From NCBI GenBank assembly GCA_032622095.1, contig CP136061.1:65663127-65727126 (forward strand): a DNA stretch of 64,000 nucleotides. Reading direction: 5' to 3'. How positions within the stretch are numbered: position 1 is the stretch's first letter; every line of letters begins with the position of its first letter. Under the pieces are notes generated by a model, which worked only from the letters and a program-made list of their open reading frames with translations, did not search any database and was not told the DNA's origin. This DNA is from Siphonodentalium dalli (Eukaryota; Mollusca; Scaphopoda; Gadilida; Siphonodentaliidae). A program made the position numbers and the translations under genes. This document shows positions 10,988 to 22,989 of this stretch, in pieces.

Positions 10988-11764
10988 TATATAAGCACCT
11001 CAAAAAAAGAAAGTCCCCCCTGATATATTTGGTAATATTTTATGAGATATTGGATCGATCTTGACGAAACTTTACGCAAATATTTAGTGGTATCTGAGAC
11101 ACAACATGTGCGAGGCACCATCCTGTGAGTTATGTTATTGCCGGCTGAGCACGAATTGAATGGAAGAGGGATGCTTTTCAAAAGTTGCAAAACACTGACG
11201 CAGAGTGGGCAGTAACTCCATTGTTCCATTGTTCACACAAGTTGTTAATGGCTGTAAATGTGGTCCAAAAGTGACACTGAGTCCACGAAAACATGCGTGT
11301 CATCTTCGGGACACAGTATGCCCACTCCATGCCCAGGCCATTCAGTCTAACCACATTCCTTTGGAATAACACCTTTCAGAAGTTTCATGCCGTGAGCAAC
11401 ACAGAGTTATTGAAATCAGTCTCGTTGAAGCCATTTTTCAGTAAACCATGTTCCCCACCATGTAGACCATTGAGGTACCAACAGATAAGGATGTTCCAAG
11501 CCCGTGCGAGAAGTGGGAGACCAAGGCACAGCGAAATGACTATGATCACTCTACCTGTGTTTTTGCAACTTTTAAAAGTGCCCCTCTTCCATTCAATTCG
11601 TGCTCACTCAGCTATAGCTCACCTCACAGCACAGTGCTTAGCACGCTTGATGTCTCTGGTGCCACACATCATTTGTGAAAAGTTTAATCAAAATCCATCC
11701 AATACCTCGTAAAATATTACCGAATATATTAGGGGGGACTTTCTTTTTTTGAGGTGTTTATGTA
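10988..11764. mobile_element. Tc1/mariner-like inverted-repeat element (dead)
   Basis: Inverted ends of about 50 bp begin TATATAAGCACCTC on the left and TACATAAACACCTC on the right complement, both continuing AAAAAAAGAAAGTCCCCCC. TA dinucleotides at both ends suit the Tc1/mariner target. A plus frame at 11293-11712 contains RSGRPRHSEM, resembling the GRPR hook between the two DNA-binding halves of Tc1-type transposases, but no DDE/DDD catalytic core is visible and frames are broken. The superfamily call is therefore moderate. Confidence 0.65.
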
Positions 11765-11980
11765 AACAAAGATAAATGGTGTGATTTTGGGGCGATTGCT
11801 TTGCTGAGGGATATTTAAACGACCCATTCAATTCAACCATTCTACAATGCATGAATAAATTCGAAGCAGCATGCATGGACGCGGAAGTCCATGTAGAATA
11901 TATACCATGGTCAGTATGTAAAATCTGTAAGTGTAACCTAAGGATTTTATGCAGGTCTGAGGCTGCACATGTCCTGTAAA

Positions 11981-11986
11981 TTTATT
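11981..11986 (-). promoter_or_regulatory. Polyadenylation signal AATAAA
   Basis: AATAAA on the minus strand starts about 16 nt after the stop codon of the 12003-12995 gene, implying a very short 3' UTR. It supports that frame being transcribed, but could also be a chance AT-rich match. Confidence 0.5.
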
Positions 11987-12002
11987 AAAACTTCAAAACG
12001 TT

Positions 12003-12995
12003 TCAATCAACACTAGCACTATCTTGTTGTTCTTGTTCAGTATCTGGTGCATACTCGTGAATATCATTTCTAATACTAAACCGCACGTTCCTCCGGTTCG
12101 TTTCAACGGGTTTCAACAAAATATCTTGTTTGCCAGAAGTTTGAGAAGCTATACGCATTGGAACAATTCCGCGTATATCGAGCTTGAACTCCGTCGCCTG
12201 TAGAGTTTTATTTGAAATTGATGTGTCATGTTTAGGTTTTTGAGGTCTGTGAGGTTTTAAAATGGACTTTGATGGCCTCCGACCATCATGTGTCATTATA
12301 ACTTCAATCTTAGTAGCAATGTAGTCATCCGCCACCGTATCGTCACACCCTTGCTGAATGAAGCTGGTATTATCAAAACGAGGGGAACTATTTATTTTCG
12401 GAGCAGAATATCTGAATCGCGAGTGCACTATGTGGTCGTTCACCGTTTCATTTTCCTTTGGATCTCTACCGAGTAAAGTTGGGTAACTCCTGAAACCCGA
12501 TGTGTGGGACTGTTGATCAGATTTTTGTTGAAACAGTTCGGAGTTGAAAAGAGTGTCCTTCAGCTGTAAACACGTGAGATCCGTGAACAAAACCGGTCTT
12601 GGCGCTGAAATCATACGGGAAGCGTTATTCGAACTCGTGATTACATCGAATGTATGTGATCGTTCCACTGCCGATTCTCCAAATTTCTCTCGCCTCCTTG
12701 AATCACCAATGGAACTGTCTTCTTTGCTTGATATAAATGGCAACCGAGGTGGCTTTGAAAAATATTCAGTGAGGTCCACGTATTGAGAATTCTTAGTTTT
12801 CCTTGTAGACCTCGCGGGTTCACTCCATGTCCTAGTGTTAGACCTATATGTGACACCATTTGTTCTTTGGCTATGACGGGAAATAGCACGCGTTATTTCC
12901 AAAGGAAGAGAAGTGTGTGATCTTGTTGGTATCGACGGTTTAGAATGGACATCCGAGCCCACTCGAACCTGAGGAGTTATCTTTGAGACATCCAT
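12003..12995 (-). CDS. Host gene: 330-aa Ser/Arg-rich protein with RVxF-like motif
   Basis: This is the only long frame in the window not explained by a mobile element. The ATG at 12995 follows an in-frame TGA seven codons upstream, so the start is well defined unless a splice site intervenes. An AATAAA signal follows the stop. The protein is hydrophilic, rich in Ser, Arg, Thr and Pro, with no signal peptide or membrane segment, and looks disordered. Near the C-terminus are KSILKP (about residues 243-248) and RRNVRFS followed by an acidic tail (VRF about 304-306). RVxF motifs of the form [RK]x(0,1)[VI]xF dock protein phosphatase 1, and a KSILKP-type phrase before the motif is known in some PP1-binding proteins. 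A PP1-regulatory or cytoskeleton-associated role is an inference. I do not recognise the family. It may be intronless or one large exon of a longer gene. Confidence 0.65.
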   Translation of the reverse strand: MDVSKITPQVRVGSDVHSKPSIPTRSHTSLPLEITRAISRHSQRTNGVTYRSNTRTWSEPARSTRKTKNSQYVDLTEYFSKPPRLPFISSKEDSSIGDSRRREKFGESAVERSHTFDVITSSNNASRMISAPRPVLFTDLTCLQLKDTLFNSELFQQKSDQQSHTSGFRSYPTLLGRDPKENETVNDHIVHSRFRYSAPKINSSPRFDNTSFIQQGCDDTVADDYIATKIEVIMTHDGRRPSKSILKPHRPQKPKHDTSISNKTLQATEFKLDIRGIVPMRIASQTSGKQDILLKPVETNRRNVRFSIRNDIHEYAPDTEQEQQDSASVD

Positions 12996-14629
12996 AACAC
13001 TATACTCAGGTAATCATACAGCCATTCGAATCAACGTTTCAGCAAGCATTCATGAGGATGCTCAGTGACTCGCATACATCAGGGTGTTTTCAACTGCATG
13101 AACGGAGCCCACCGAGCCGAATCGAAAACGAAGCGATCATGGCGCACCATAGATTGCTCATATAATGTCAATGCCTTTATATCAGACCATCTCGTTCCAT
13201 AAGCTGGCGAAGATGCTACAATGAAAGAAAGAATGGTATTATGTTGCAGTTAAACCGATATTGCAAATGGCAGGGATTATCTAATCCTGCATTGATATTG
13301 GGAAATGGACCATGCGTAGGCCCTCTCCACTGGGAATTTTTAAAATTTCAGGAGCTCTAGGCTGCACATAGTATTAATTAATTGAAGATTTCCAAACTTT
13401 TCGTAGGGCATGGGAATTGAAATAAGTTGGATAATCAATGGGTATGTTTTGTTTCATTTCTCCATAGATCTGTATCCAGAAGAAAATGAGGCATTTTGTT
13501 AATCTGTCTTGTTTAAGCCAGAATATCCATATGATTACTTTCTTAATTGCATGGATTTATAATCCCTATTCCTCGGTGCGACAGAAATTCAATGATGTAC
13601 TCGATAATGATATACATATGTACGTAGTTACTAAGTAATTATATAATTTACAAAGGCCGCCATCTCGATGTCATTATCAATGTATGACTCTTTTCAGATG
13701 CATTGCTCCGAACGAGCGCTGTATCTTTTGATGTCTTCCCCGGACTGTAGTCTCGATTGTTCTTTGTGTTGCTCGAATGTCAATAGACCATCCACCCATT
13801 GCCGATGGCATGTATTAAATATTCATGATAATTACTATGTTTTCAGCCAAGTATCAATTCTGAATATCGAACTGCTCTGTAAGTTGGGGGAATACATCTG
13901 CGTTTACGTTTCTGTGGGGTGAATGTAATTTTTTTCAACTTCCAATATTGAACAAAGTCGAAGGACATGTATGTCTGAATTAACAAAATGTACAATGACT
14001 CCAGTTTGCACCGTGCATATACACATACTATTATAGCAATTGCTCATGATGTGGTGTATGACATGTGTTGCTATAGCATCGGTATATAGGTATACAATGG
14101 CACGAAAAGTCATTTCACGCGCGTACACCATAACAGTGGTGACTGTTAATCTGACCGTCATATCGTGTGTATCAATTGTCCAGACAAACTCTTTAAAACT
14201 CCCTCCAATTAAAGTCGAATATTCGATTATTGGCATTTGCTGCTTGTCTGTTTACAGGACACGTGCATCACAAAAGTCTACAAAATGTATAGGCCTACAG
14301 ACGCGAGGACCACTAGATTTCGTTGTGAATAGTGACACTCATATAGCTATGTTTGGTACAGTACTGACACTTTCAATTATAAAGCTATATATATAATGTG
14401 TTTTCATTATGATCAAAATCGTCTCCAATATTTTGTATATCATTTATTTGTATAACACACTGCATGGACGATCTACAACTGACACCGATATACTTTGCAT
14501 GCGCTGTTAATTTCCAACAACATGCCCAACGTTGTGTGATACTAATTTTCACCAGTTTCCGTCATGCATCAAAGACGGCACACCCATTTAAAAGCCCACA
14601 CGGTATTCGCAGACAAACATGGTCTCCCA
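12996..14629. other. Intergenic DNA upstream of the 330-aa gene
   Basis: No further exon, TATA box or repeat could be supported. Frames such as 13668-13922 and 14040-14396 lack domains. The 5' region of the gene should lie between 12996 and about 13200. Confidence 0.4.
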
Positions 14630-14710
14630 AATGTGCAAAAAGTCATCCAGCATCTCAATGTCTCGTTCGTCTGCGATCGTCAAACTCAATGCGGATGGAA
14701 TTCACTCGAC
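14630..14710 (-). repeat. Dispersed repeat related to 58310-58400, inverted
   Basis: The reverse complement reads gacgaacgagac..gagatgctgg..gactttttgcac, matching 58325-58390 (gaagaacgagac..gagatgctgg..gcctttttggac). It lies inverted relative to the duplicated unit just to its right. Confidence 0.55.
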
Positions 14711-14794
14711 TATTACAAATAAATAACTATTGTAATAATAATTCACATGTGACTGATTTAAAATCTATTGTTTTATGAGACTTGGAGATGCTAT

Positions 14795-15168
14795 GTAACT
14801 GTTTGCACATTTTTGAGATCCTGGGTGTCTTTCTTCACGTTTAGGAGATCCTGACTGTCTTTTTGCACGAAACAATGCGACAATGACCAATTTAGCACAG
14901 GAAGTGTTAGATGAATAGAATATCTCTAAAGGTGAGCTAGAATGCCACCAATTGCTTATCGATGCATGCATTTTTGAGATCCTGGGTGTCTTTCTTCACG
15001 TTTATGAGATCCTGGGTGTCTTTCTTCACGTTTAGGAGATCCTGGGTGTCTTTTTGCACGAAACAATGCGACCATTATATGACCAATTTAGCACAGGAAG
15101 TGCTAGATGAATAGAAGATCTCTACAGGTGAGCTAGAATGCCACCAATTGCTTATCGATGCATGCGTT
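14795..15168 (+). repeat. Tandem duplication of ~190 bp with nested 30-bp repeats
   Basis: Two long units share gcacgaaacaatgcga, gaccaatttagcacagg and ccaattgcttatcgatgcat. Each begins with one to three copies of a 30-bp motif (gagatcctgggtgtctttct followed by tcacgttta). Confidence 0.75.
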
Positions 15169-15373
15169 AATGTTTTTGTCATAACGGCGTATGCCAGAAC
15201 ACATATAGTGTGACAAGTAATGGTTTCTTTGTTTTAAATACCAAGAATAAAATAACGTAGAGCTACTTGAGTGGACTCATTGCCTCTACAAATAAATCAA
15301 TGAGGAAATAGGCAGCGCCCAATATCATAATCAATGTTGTCTGCATTTATTTGATGCACTTTAAAGTAGCATA

Positions 15374-15805
15374 TATGTGACCCGCCATATCAAATCCAAT
15401 CGGAAGTCGGGATTTTTTTACCCTGTGCCAATGCATTCTCTTATATATGCGAGTCGACCATAGGTCGCCTCGCATATATAAGAGAATGCATTGGCTAACA
15501 ATTTTTTACAATTTTAATAATTTGTTCTTGTATCCTTTAACAATTTTATAATTTCACCCATACAGAGCCCCAGACAAACATGAGCAGACGACACTCTTCT
15601 GGGTGCTTCTATATATGTGTGGGGCTCCCTGCAGGGTAATGGATGTTTTTTTATTTTATGTCCTAAAAATTGTAAGAAACATTTATTTAAAAAAAATGAT
15701 AAAAAATTGTTAGGCCAATGCATTCTCTTATATATGCGAGGCGACCTATGACACAGGGTAAAAAAATCCCGAATTCCGACTGGATTTGATATGGCGGGTC
15801 ACATA
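15374..15805. mobile_element. TA-type MITE with hairpin modules, copy 1
   Basis: Long inverted ends begin TATGTGACCCGCCATATC. TA precedes the left end; the right flank has TT, perhaps a mutated TA. Just inside the left end is a 68-bp hairpin module (15427-15494) with arms ccaatgcattctcttatata; a half module sits inside the right end. The centre (cccatacagagccccagac..) is the reverse complement of that in the copy at 16208-16656. The 69-codon minus frame here is not a gene. Confidence 0.8.
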
Positions 15806-16207
15806 TTTATATTATGATACCTCGACTGACAGTTGTGTTCAAGTGTCAAAAAACGTTCAGTGTGTATACATGGGCATCTGAATAGTCTACCCTTTAGGTC
15901 AAATCAGGTTATCGAATAAGTAAAAGGACATCAAGATTTGTTTGTGAGATTTATAACCCCAGTTTATCTGCGAGATCTGTGTTTGTATTGGCTATAGCGC
16001 GTGTAAATCAATGTTAATGGAATAGAACGTTCAATTGTACTTATGGGCGTGTTGGCAGATTTCAACAATGGCTTGAAACACCACAACTTTCAAAGAACTG
16101 ATACAGGGCATTGGGTGCTCAATGTATAGCTGAACATACCAAGTAGACAGGCTTTGCGGGATACGATCTTTGAAGAACGCTTTTGGTGTTTCTATCTATA
16201 GTACATA
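15806..16207. other. Spacer between two MITE copies
   Basis: No gene or repeat was recognised. Confidence 0.4.
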
Positions 16208-16656
16208 TATGTGACCCGCCATATCAAATCCAGTCGTAAGTCGGGATTTTTTTTACCCTGTGCCAATGCATTCTCTTATATATGCGAGTCGACCTTAGGT
16301 CGCCTCGCATATATAAGAGAATGCATTGGCCTAACAATTTTTTATAATTTTTTTTAAATAAATGTTTCTTACAATTTTTAGGACATAAAATAAAAAACAT
16401 CCATTACCCTGCAGGGAGCCCCACACATATATAGAAGCATATAGAAGAGTGTCGTCTGCTAATGTTTGTCTGGGGCTCTGTATGGGTGAAATTATAAAAT
16501 TGTTAAAGAATACAAGAAAAAATTATTAAAATTGTAAAAAATTGTTAGGCCAATACATTCTCTTATATATGCGAGTCGACCTATATAAGAGAATGCATTG
16601 GCACAGGGTAAAAAAAATCCCGACTTACGACTGGATTTGATATGGCGGGTCACATA
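16208..16656. mobile_element. TA-type MITE with hairpin modules, copy 2
   Basis: The same termini as the copy at 15374-15805, with perfect TA flanks at 16206-16207 and 16657-16658. A full hairpin module lies inside the left end and a partly deleted one at about 16548-16603. The core is inverted relative to copy 1, so the two inserted independently in opposite orientations or were rearranged. Confidence 0.85.
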
Positions 16657-17075
16657 TAGTGTTTTAAATTCTGCGTAAAACAGTGGATCATAATGATTCA
16701 TATTGGCATGGGTTCGCAAATACTCGTGGGAGTGGGACAGCTCAAACTGCAAGACATAACTCTGTCCCCTCGGTATATGTATACGCTGGTCTGACCACTG
16801 ACCGAACAGAGAGTAATGCAAACTCATTGTTTTATCTAAGACTTTTGACGGTTGGCCGAAATCAGATCAAATTAGTCCGCAATTGCCCAACATACTCCGT
16901 CCGAAAATTCCTACTCCGATATTCCAGAAGGTATTAATACAAACATGATTTCGAGATGAGCTGGGTATATTTCCCGCTAAATCCACAGGGGCCTGTAATG
17001 CGCTCCGCTGCCGCCCCCATTTTGCACTGCCCCATATACGCCGACTGTGTATTCACGCCTGCTTTACGTTAATAG
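16657..17075. other. Unassigned DNA
   Basis: No gene was recognised; the two frames over 16492-16937 are chance. Confidence 0.4.
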
Positions 17076-17267
17076 TATATAAGCCTTATTTCTAAGTTGC
17101 GGCCATATTGGATCCATCCATGTAGCCCCGTTCCGTGCATTCAGTGCTACAGGTCAAAGTTCTGGAGGTGCATTCAATATGTGGTGCTACGGGTCAAGGT
17201 TCTGGAGGTGTACTCAATATGTGGAGCTTTTGAATATGGCCGCGATTTAGAAATAAGACTTATTATA
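17076..17267. mobile_element. Short MITE with 49-bp internal duplication
   Basis: The inverted ends contain CTTATTTCTAAGTTGCGGCC on the left, with a two-mismatch complement on the right, in TATA contexts. The interior holds two tandem units of about 49 bp (ggtcaaagttctggaggtg and variants). Confidence 0.7.
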
Positions 17268-17429
17268 CCACTGGTATACTATAAACGGGGCAGCAGAGCG
17301 CGTCACAGACCCATAGAGGTGGCTAACTCCCTTATACAGGAGCCACAATTCCTTATTTTTGAATTTCCCCATCAAAACTCTTACAATATGTGAACATGAA
17401 CATGATCCCATATTCTGCATGTCATCCAG

Positions 17430-19483
17430 AGTCGTTATCTTGTGGGAATCCGGATTCAGAATCTGGATTCAGATTACAGATTAGACCCCGTACGACTTGG
17501 TTCGGTAAACGAACAGACCAGAAATTGGCAGAATCAGTAAACGAACAGACCGTAATCTCAATCTCGTGGTAATCCAGATTCGGATTCCGATTCCGATTAT
17601 GGACTCAAATATTCGTAATGTAAACAAACCGAGATTTCGCCACCTCGGAGTTTAAAAACACAATAAAACATAAGAATCCGTCTCTTGTGTACAAATTATT
17701 GCAGAATATAAACGATCTGTATCAAAGAATTTTAAATGCGGAGACAAATTTGTTTTATCGAATGTAAACTGGGAGAATATTACGGAAATTAGCCAAATAA
17801 TAACGCTATTGATAGTAACGCTGGGGGAGCACTTCGGTTGATGGCGAAGTAAATCATTGTCGATTTTATTGTCACTTTCATATGTCCATTTCATAATTCC
17901 ATCCATAAAATACCGCCCGAACGCATGTCGATTTCGAATTCGGCGGATAGGTCACCATTGACCGAATTCATGTGAACCTGCATGGATATGTCTTCTGCTG
18001 TGCTCGTTAATATAATGTTTCTTCTTATTCAAGAAATAGTAAGATTATATGATATCAATGGATTATCAGATACACGTATGTACTATCTAGTCTTATAGAA
18101 ATTCCATGTTTAAAATGTGTTTTGTTTCGTTAAATGCAGTCGTTTTGCACAATAGTCTCTGTATAAATAACCAGCACAGGCATTTTTTGGCCAACGTGCT
18201 GTACAATAGTTGGAAAATAAAGCTTTGCTCATGAAGCTAATGTTGTGGTCTTGTGATCGCAGGTGAACTGCATCTCCCAATCGCACAAACAAAAATGTAA
18301 AGCTTATTCTAGGATCTCAGGACTATATATAGTGGAAATGTCAGTCAATTTATTGATTAAGTACCCACATGTACAAGTTCTAGGGACGTGGCTAGAGGTT
18401 TCCTCAAATTTCCGGCCAAGTGCACCCCCCCCCCATTGAACCAAACACCAATATCATAGGTTCGCAGAATTCCATTTGCACCCCTTGGAAATAGCCAACC
18501 TGACACACACTAAGATTGGAACATTACCAACTTTTACTGGTTGAAAAAATCAAACAATAAGAACAATTCCAACCTATATATGGTGTAAAATTAATGTCCA
18601 ACTAATGTTGTGTCATGCATGAAATTTCCAACTGCTGGAAATGTATCAAAGTTTAGTTTAAACATATTTATTTCAAATATTTGTCAAATTTAGATAACAC
18701 ATGATATATAACACATACATGTGTTTATACATACAATGGGATTGGAGGACAAGTGCTCACTCACTGAAGGGTACCCCCTCTCCCATATGTTATTACACTG
18801 AAAACATAAATAATTAGTAATGGCAAGGCAACATGACTACCAAAACAAGTTGAACATATATACAGATCACCGGTCACCCCCTCTCCCGAGTTAGTCATAA
18901 GTTTGTATATGTATTTATTTAAAATCGGGTTTGTTTGTTGCGTTTGCTGGCTTGTACGTATCATTGTTTGGAACAGTTAGTCAAAAGAATCCTGATTTTT
19001 CCTCACGTATGAATGACTGCACAGCTAAGCAAATTGTACCAAAGTTCCGGGGGGGGGGTCGAGACACCAACCAACCCTCGTCGCAACGTCCCTGTGCAAC
19101 TGACAAGTTTCGTGTGTTCTTCACAACATTTTCGGAATTTGATACAGGAGGCCTAGAGCTGTTAGAATTAAATGCTTGCCCTCATCAATAAACACACTTT
19201 AACTTGAAAAAAAGCTGCGATTAAGTCGTATTGGCAGCAAATTATGTGCCGTGTATATACGCATAGAAGAAAAGCATGACTTTCACAACAAACGTGAACT
19301 TTATAAATATAAGATACAAATGATACTTGTGTCCAATACATGAGCCATGTTTGACGCTGGGAGAACATTAAACATAGTTTCGGAGACCACGTGGATTTCA
19401 AAATCTGACCTAGAATCGGGAATTAGCCCCGCCCCCGTAATCGGCTTTGGATTCTGAATCCGGATTCCCACGAGATAACGACT
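17430..19483. mobile_element. 2.05-kb inverted-repeat element (insert 1 in R)
   Basis: The ends are 34-bp inverted repeats with one mismatch, beginning AGTCGTTATCTTGTGGGAAT. Flanks rejoin as in the uninterrupted copy near 25258. No frame over about 85 codons and no transposase was seen, so it is non-autonomous or dead. The target duplication is unclear, so the superfamily is not assigned. It contains a partial hAT-type MITE at 18380-18660. Confidence 0.7.
18380..18660 (-). mobile_element. Partial hAT-type MITE
   Basis: It starts tagggacgtggctagagg, close to the CAGGGATGTGGCTAGAGG end of the element at 51017-52137, and shares poly-C tracts, agaattccatttgcacccc and the tggaaatttccaac phrases. 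No matching right terminus was found. Confidence 0.55.
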
Positions 19484-19515
19484 AAGGTTAGTTACCAAGG
19501 CCAAACACGGAGTGT

Positions 19516-19578
19516 CTAAAGAACGGTATACCGCTCTTTAGCACTGAGGGCTAAAGAACGGTATACCGCTCTTTAGCC
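19516..19578. repeat. Left palindrome pair CTAAAGARCGGTATACC
   Basis: Two 28-bp palindromic units centred on GTATAC lie about 37 bp apart and match the array at 24050-24327. Confidence 0.75.
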
Positions 19579-20992
19579 ACTGTGTAGGAACTGTTACATC
19601 GGAAGTCGTTCTATCGCCGGTTTGTGATGGTTCTTGCCTGATTTGTGTCGGTTCTTGCTGATCGAAATTATACATTTCACGACTTTTTGACAGTTAAAAC
19701 GCAATTTTGAGGCTTCTAGGTGATAATTCGATTAGTTATTTTCGATCCCATAACAATCTGTGGCACCAATGAGCGTGTTAATAACGAAAAATTCATTGTG
19801 CGAGTCATAACAACGACAAGAACCGCGAATTTTGATTATTGTTTGGGTTCTCTCCTGATCGAGTCGGTTCTATCCCCATTAATCGTTCTATACGGGTAAA
19901 ACTATTGCTAATATTTGCCATGGTACATGGTTCAAACTGACAATTTTGTGAAAGTATACAAAGATAAACACAACAAACTATGCATTAAGTTGAAATTTGA
20001 ACCACTTGTCATCAATTTTGATGAATTACACTGCCTTGCTATGCTTATTCAATAACACGTGTTACGCCTATCAAAATTGACGAAGTCGCTTGAAAAATAA
20101 CGCACATTGTACGCCAAACATTGGCATGAGTCAATAGCCGGTTAACTGTAGTGAAATTTCATGGCACTGGAGCGTAGACTTCGGAAAGCGTGAGCGTAAA
20201 CGGGATGTTAGAATTTTACAATCCACCTGAGTTCTAACTTGACAGTTTAATGCACCCGAAGTTCCGAACAAGTCCATAATATGTCTTTAAATAAAATAAA
20301 ATAAAACATTGGATGAAGTGAAAACAGTTTAATTATGTCACATGCCTTTGACTTACTAGTAGTCGCTCCGAACATGCAAAATCACCCCTGGACAACTGAC
20401 CTTGACTTGGTAGTCAGGCATCCTCAGGGATAATCCGTAAACAGGTAAATACCGGTACTAATACTAAACCTTTAACTTTGACTCAATCAACCAATGGAAG
20501 TTTTACAAAACCATGTGACCATTATTTAAAAGAGAACAAGTGAAGTTGACCCCATAATTATGAAGATGACCCAATAAAAAGATGACCCGACGTGAAGTCG
20601 GCCCCGATGATTGGATGGGCATTGAATTTTCCCAAATTTTCTTTCCAATATAATCTGATCATAGTCTAGTTATTTATCATTTATACAGTGGCCTAATGTA
20701 TTACGTTACTGTGCTGATAATTTTGGTGTAATGTTTTCGATTTTATATCAATAAAAAAAATAAAGAATGATTTAAAAAAACATTCTGTCATTCATGGTGG
20801 GGGGGGGGGGGGCGAGTTCACATGGGTCAACTTTTCCCGATACAGATATCAAATTACTAATATACCTATGTCAGAAGGGAAAATACTCAAAACCAGCAAT
20901 GATACTAATATAATGAGTAGTAACACATTTTACATCATTCATGGTGGATCACTCACTGCTTAGTATATATACATGTACCTAATTTGAGGTTA

Positions 20993-21393
20993 TTAATGCT
21001 GAAATGGTCACTGTCACCCCATTTCGTTCAGTTGGGTACCCAGCTTTTTTAAATTTTCAGTTGAGTACCCAGCTTTTGTCAAATTTACATTTGGGTACCC
21101 AGAGAGTGATTTAATTAGTGATTGCCATCAGTTGATTGCGAAAGTTGAACCTGTTAAATTTGTGTATACTTGTTTATATATGAATTATGATGTATATTCA
21201 TCGCGATGCTTCATACTAATAGCAGAGAAGAATTGTATACATAGGACATTTCAGATCGACTGCTCATAAAGCTGGGTACCAAACTGTAATTTTTTGTAAA
21301 ACCTGGGTACCCAACTGAAATTTTTAAAAAGCTGGTACCCAACTGAACGAAAGGAGGAGACAATGACCATTTCTCCCATCATGAAATGGTTAA
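20993..21393. mobile_element. TTAA-flanked fold-back with GGGTACCC repeats
   Basis: TTAA sits at 20993-20996 and 21390-21393. The left arm has three tandem units of cagttgggtacccagctttt type and the right arm has three in inverted orientation, with aatggtcaytgtc outside them. GGGTACCC is itself palindromic. Confidence 0.75.
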
Positions 21394-22056
21394 GTAGGCC
21401 ATCATTATTTTTTTTTATTTTCCTGTCCTGTCAATTACCCATACAAAATGATCAGATGCATCCTTGCCAGAAAAGTTATTGTTAATCTAATTCTGTGTAG
21501 ACAGAAGTGGTTGACCCTAGTCCCAGGTATATGAAAATAGTTAACAGATCTTTGGTATCTATCTTGTTGACTGTGTCAGAGTACCGGTATGCATATACAT
21601 AACAAGCATTGATATACAATAATACTGTATTCTCCTGTTAATGATGTGCCATACATACATTTACTGTATTAATTTATGAGAAATGAAATAAAAAAAAAAT
21701 TCTTCAAAAATACACGGTCTTTCGATCATTGTTTATTGGTTGATTATGTTCACAGTACACAGTACCGATTCTTCTGAATATATATGCAGCATTTTAAACT
21801 AATGGAATTCATGTCCTAGTTTACGGCTGTTACATATGTACATTTCTGGACACGTAATTCAATATTGTTCCATCTGACAATTTTAATAGGTAATCTGTTT
21901 ATACTCATTCTTAATTCTCCGAGTGTTATTAAATATTTCTAATTCAAAATATTCAAAATAAATATTGTGTTAAATATGTGATAAACATTACCTATACTAG
22001 AGCCATATTCAGACTAGTTTCCCAATTAATTATAAAACTGCTGATAGTCAGCCATC

Positions 22057-22290
22057 TTAACCCTTTCATGAGGGGAGTCGCACTGATGCAGATCATGTGC
22101 CATGTGCATTCTCTTATATATGTGAGGCTCCCTATGGGAGACTCGATTGTTTAGGGAGCCTCGCATATATAAGAGAATGCACTGGCTTAAAATATCAATG
22201 TAAATATTGTTAGGTTAATGTATTCTCTTATATATGTGAGGCTCCCTATGGGAGACTCGCATACATAAGAGAATGCTATGGCTTACAAGG
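22057..22290. mobile_element. TTAA-type MITE remnant with two hairpin modules
   Basis: The left end reads TTAACCCTTTCATGAGGGGAG. Two hairpins follow, at 22099-22186 and 22213-22283, with arms tgcattctcttatatatgtg. The architecture matches 34213-34476; no right terminus was identified. Confidence 0.65.
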
Positions 22291-22299
22291 TATATAGAA

Positions 22300-22640
22300 A
22301 ACTAGATCACACCTGCTCCCTACTTCCTGCCCACCCCATCATGTGTTTTGGATCAACTCTAAAGAAGAGGTGTCCATTTGGATATGTCAAATATGGTTGA
22401 TTACATGTTTGAAGTGTAGGAACGTATGCAAATGTTGGTCTAAAAACGACAAATTCCCCACTATTAAATTGTTGTCAAATCAAACTAAGATAACAATTTC
22501 AACATATTGTTGGTGTTAAAATTCAAACCAATCTATTCTAAGATAAGAAATTTGTAACTGTTGAACATTTTGACCAAAGTTGGGGATTGACACAAATTAA
22601 GCACCCCCTCCCCAAGTCCCCCACCACCAAACACGTCATA
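22300..22640 (-). repeat. Possible degraded hAT-type MITE
   Basis: The words aatttcaacatattgttggtg and gcaccccctcccc resemble internal parts of 51017-52137 read on its minus strand. No termini were seen. Confidence 0.35.
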
Positions 22641-22797
22641 ACCTATCAATAATTTAGTTGGACGTGATTTCATAAGTTATATTCATGTCTGGACGACAAA
22701 CATGTGTAAATGTCCCTCATGCGGACTTCAGAGGAGGAAATATGATGGCGCTGGCATTGAAATATTGTCACACCTGGATCTTTCAATAATGCCTAGA

Positions 22798-22989
22798 TTA
22801 AAGACATATTATGTACTTGTTTGGGTGGGGCAAACTGATCAGTTAGTAACCAGGCGCTAAGCCAACTGGAAGAATGTAGCATTCTACTAGCATCGCCGAA
22901 AATCTGAAGCAAATAAACCCTACCACCCCACAGAAAACATCGTATGAACTAGGCTTAATTGTAAATATTTACTACTAGATTCGGGACGC
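22798..22989 (-). repeat. 192-bp SINE-like dispersed repeat, copy 2
   Basis: Inverted homologue of 3065-3256, of equal length; it contains the complement of gcttcagattttcggcgatg. Confidence 0.6.

Noticed and set aside
11178-11712. Intact Tc1/mariner transposase
   Set aside because: Only a GRPR-like phrase is seen; no DDE/DDD core, and the frame is short and broken.
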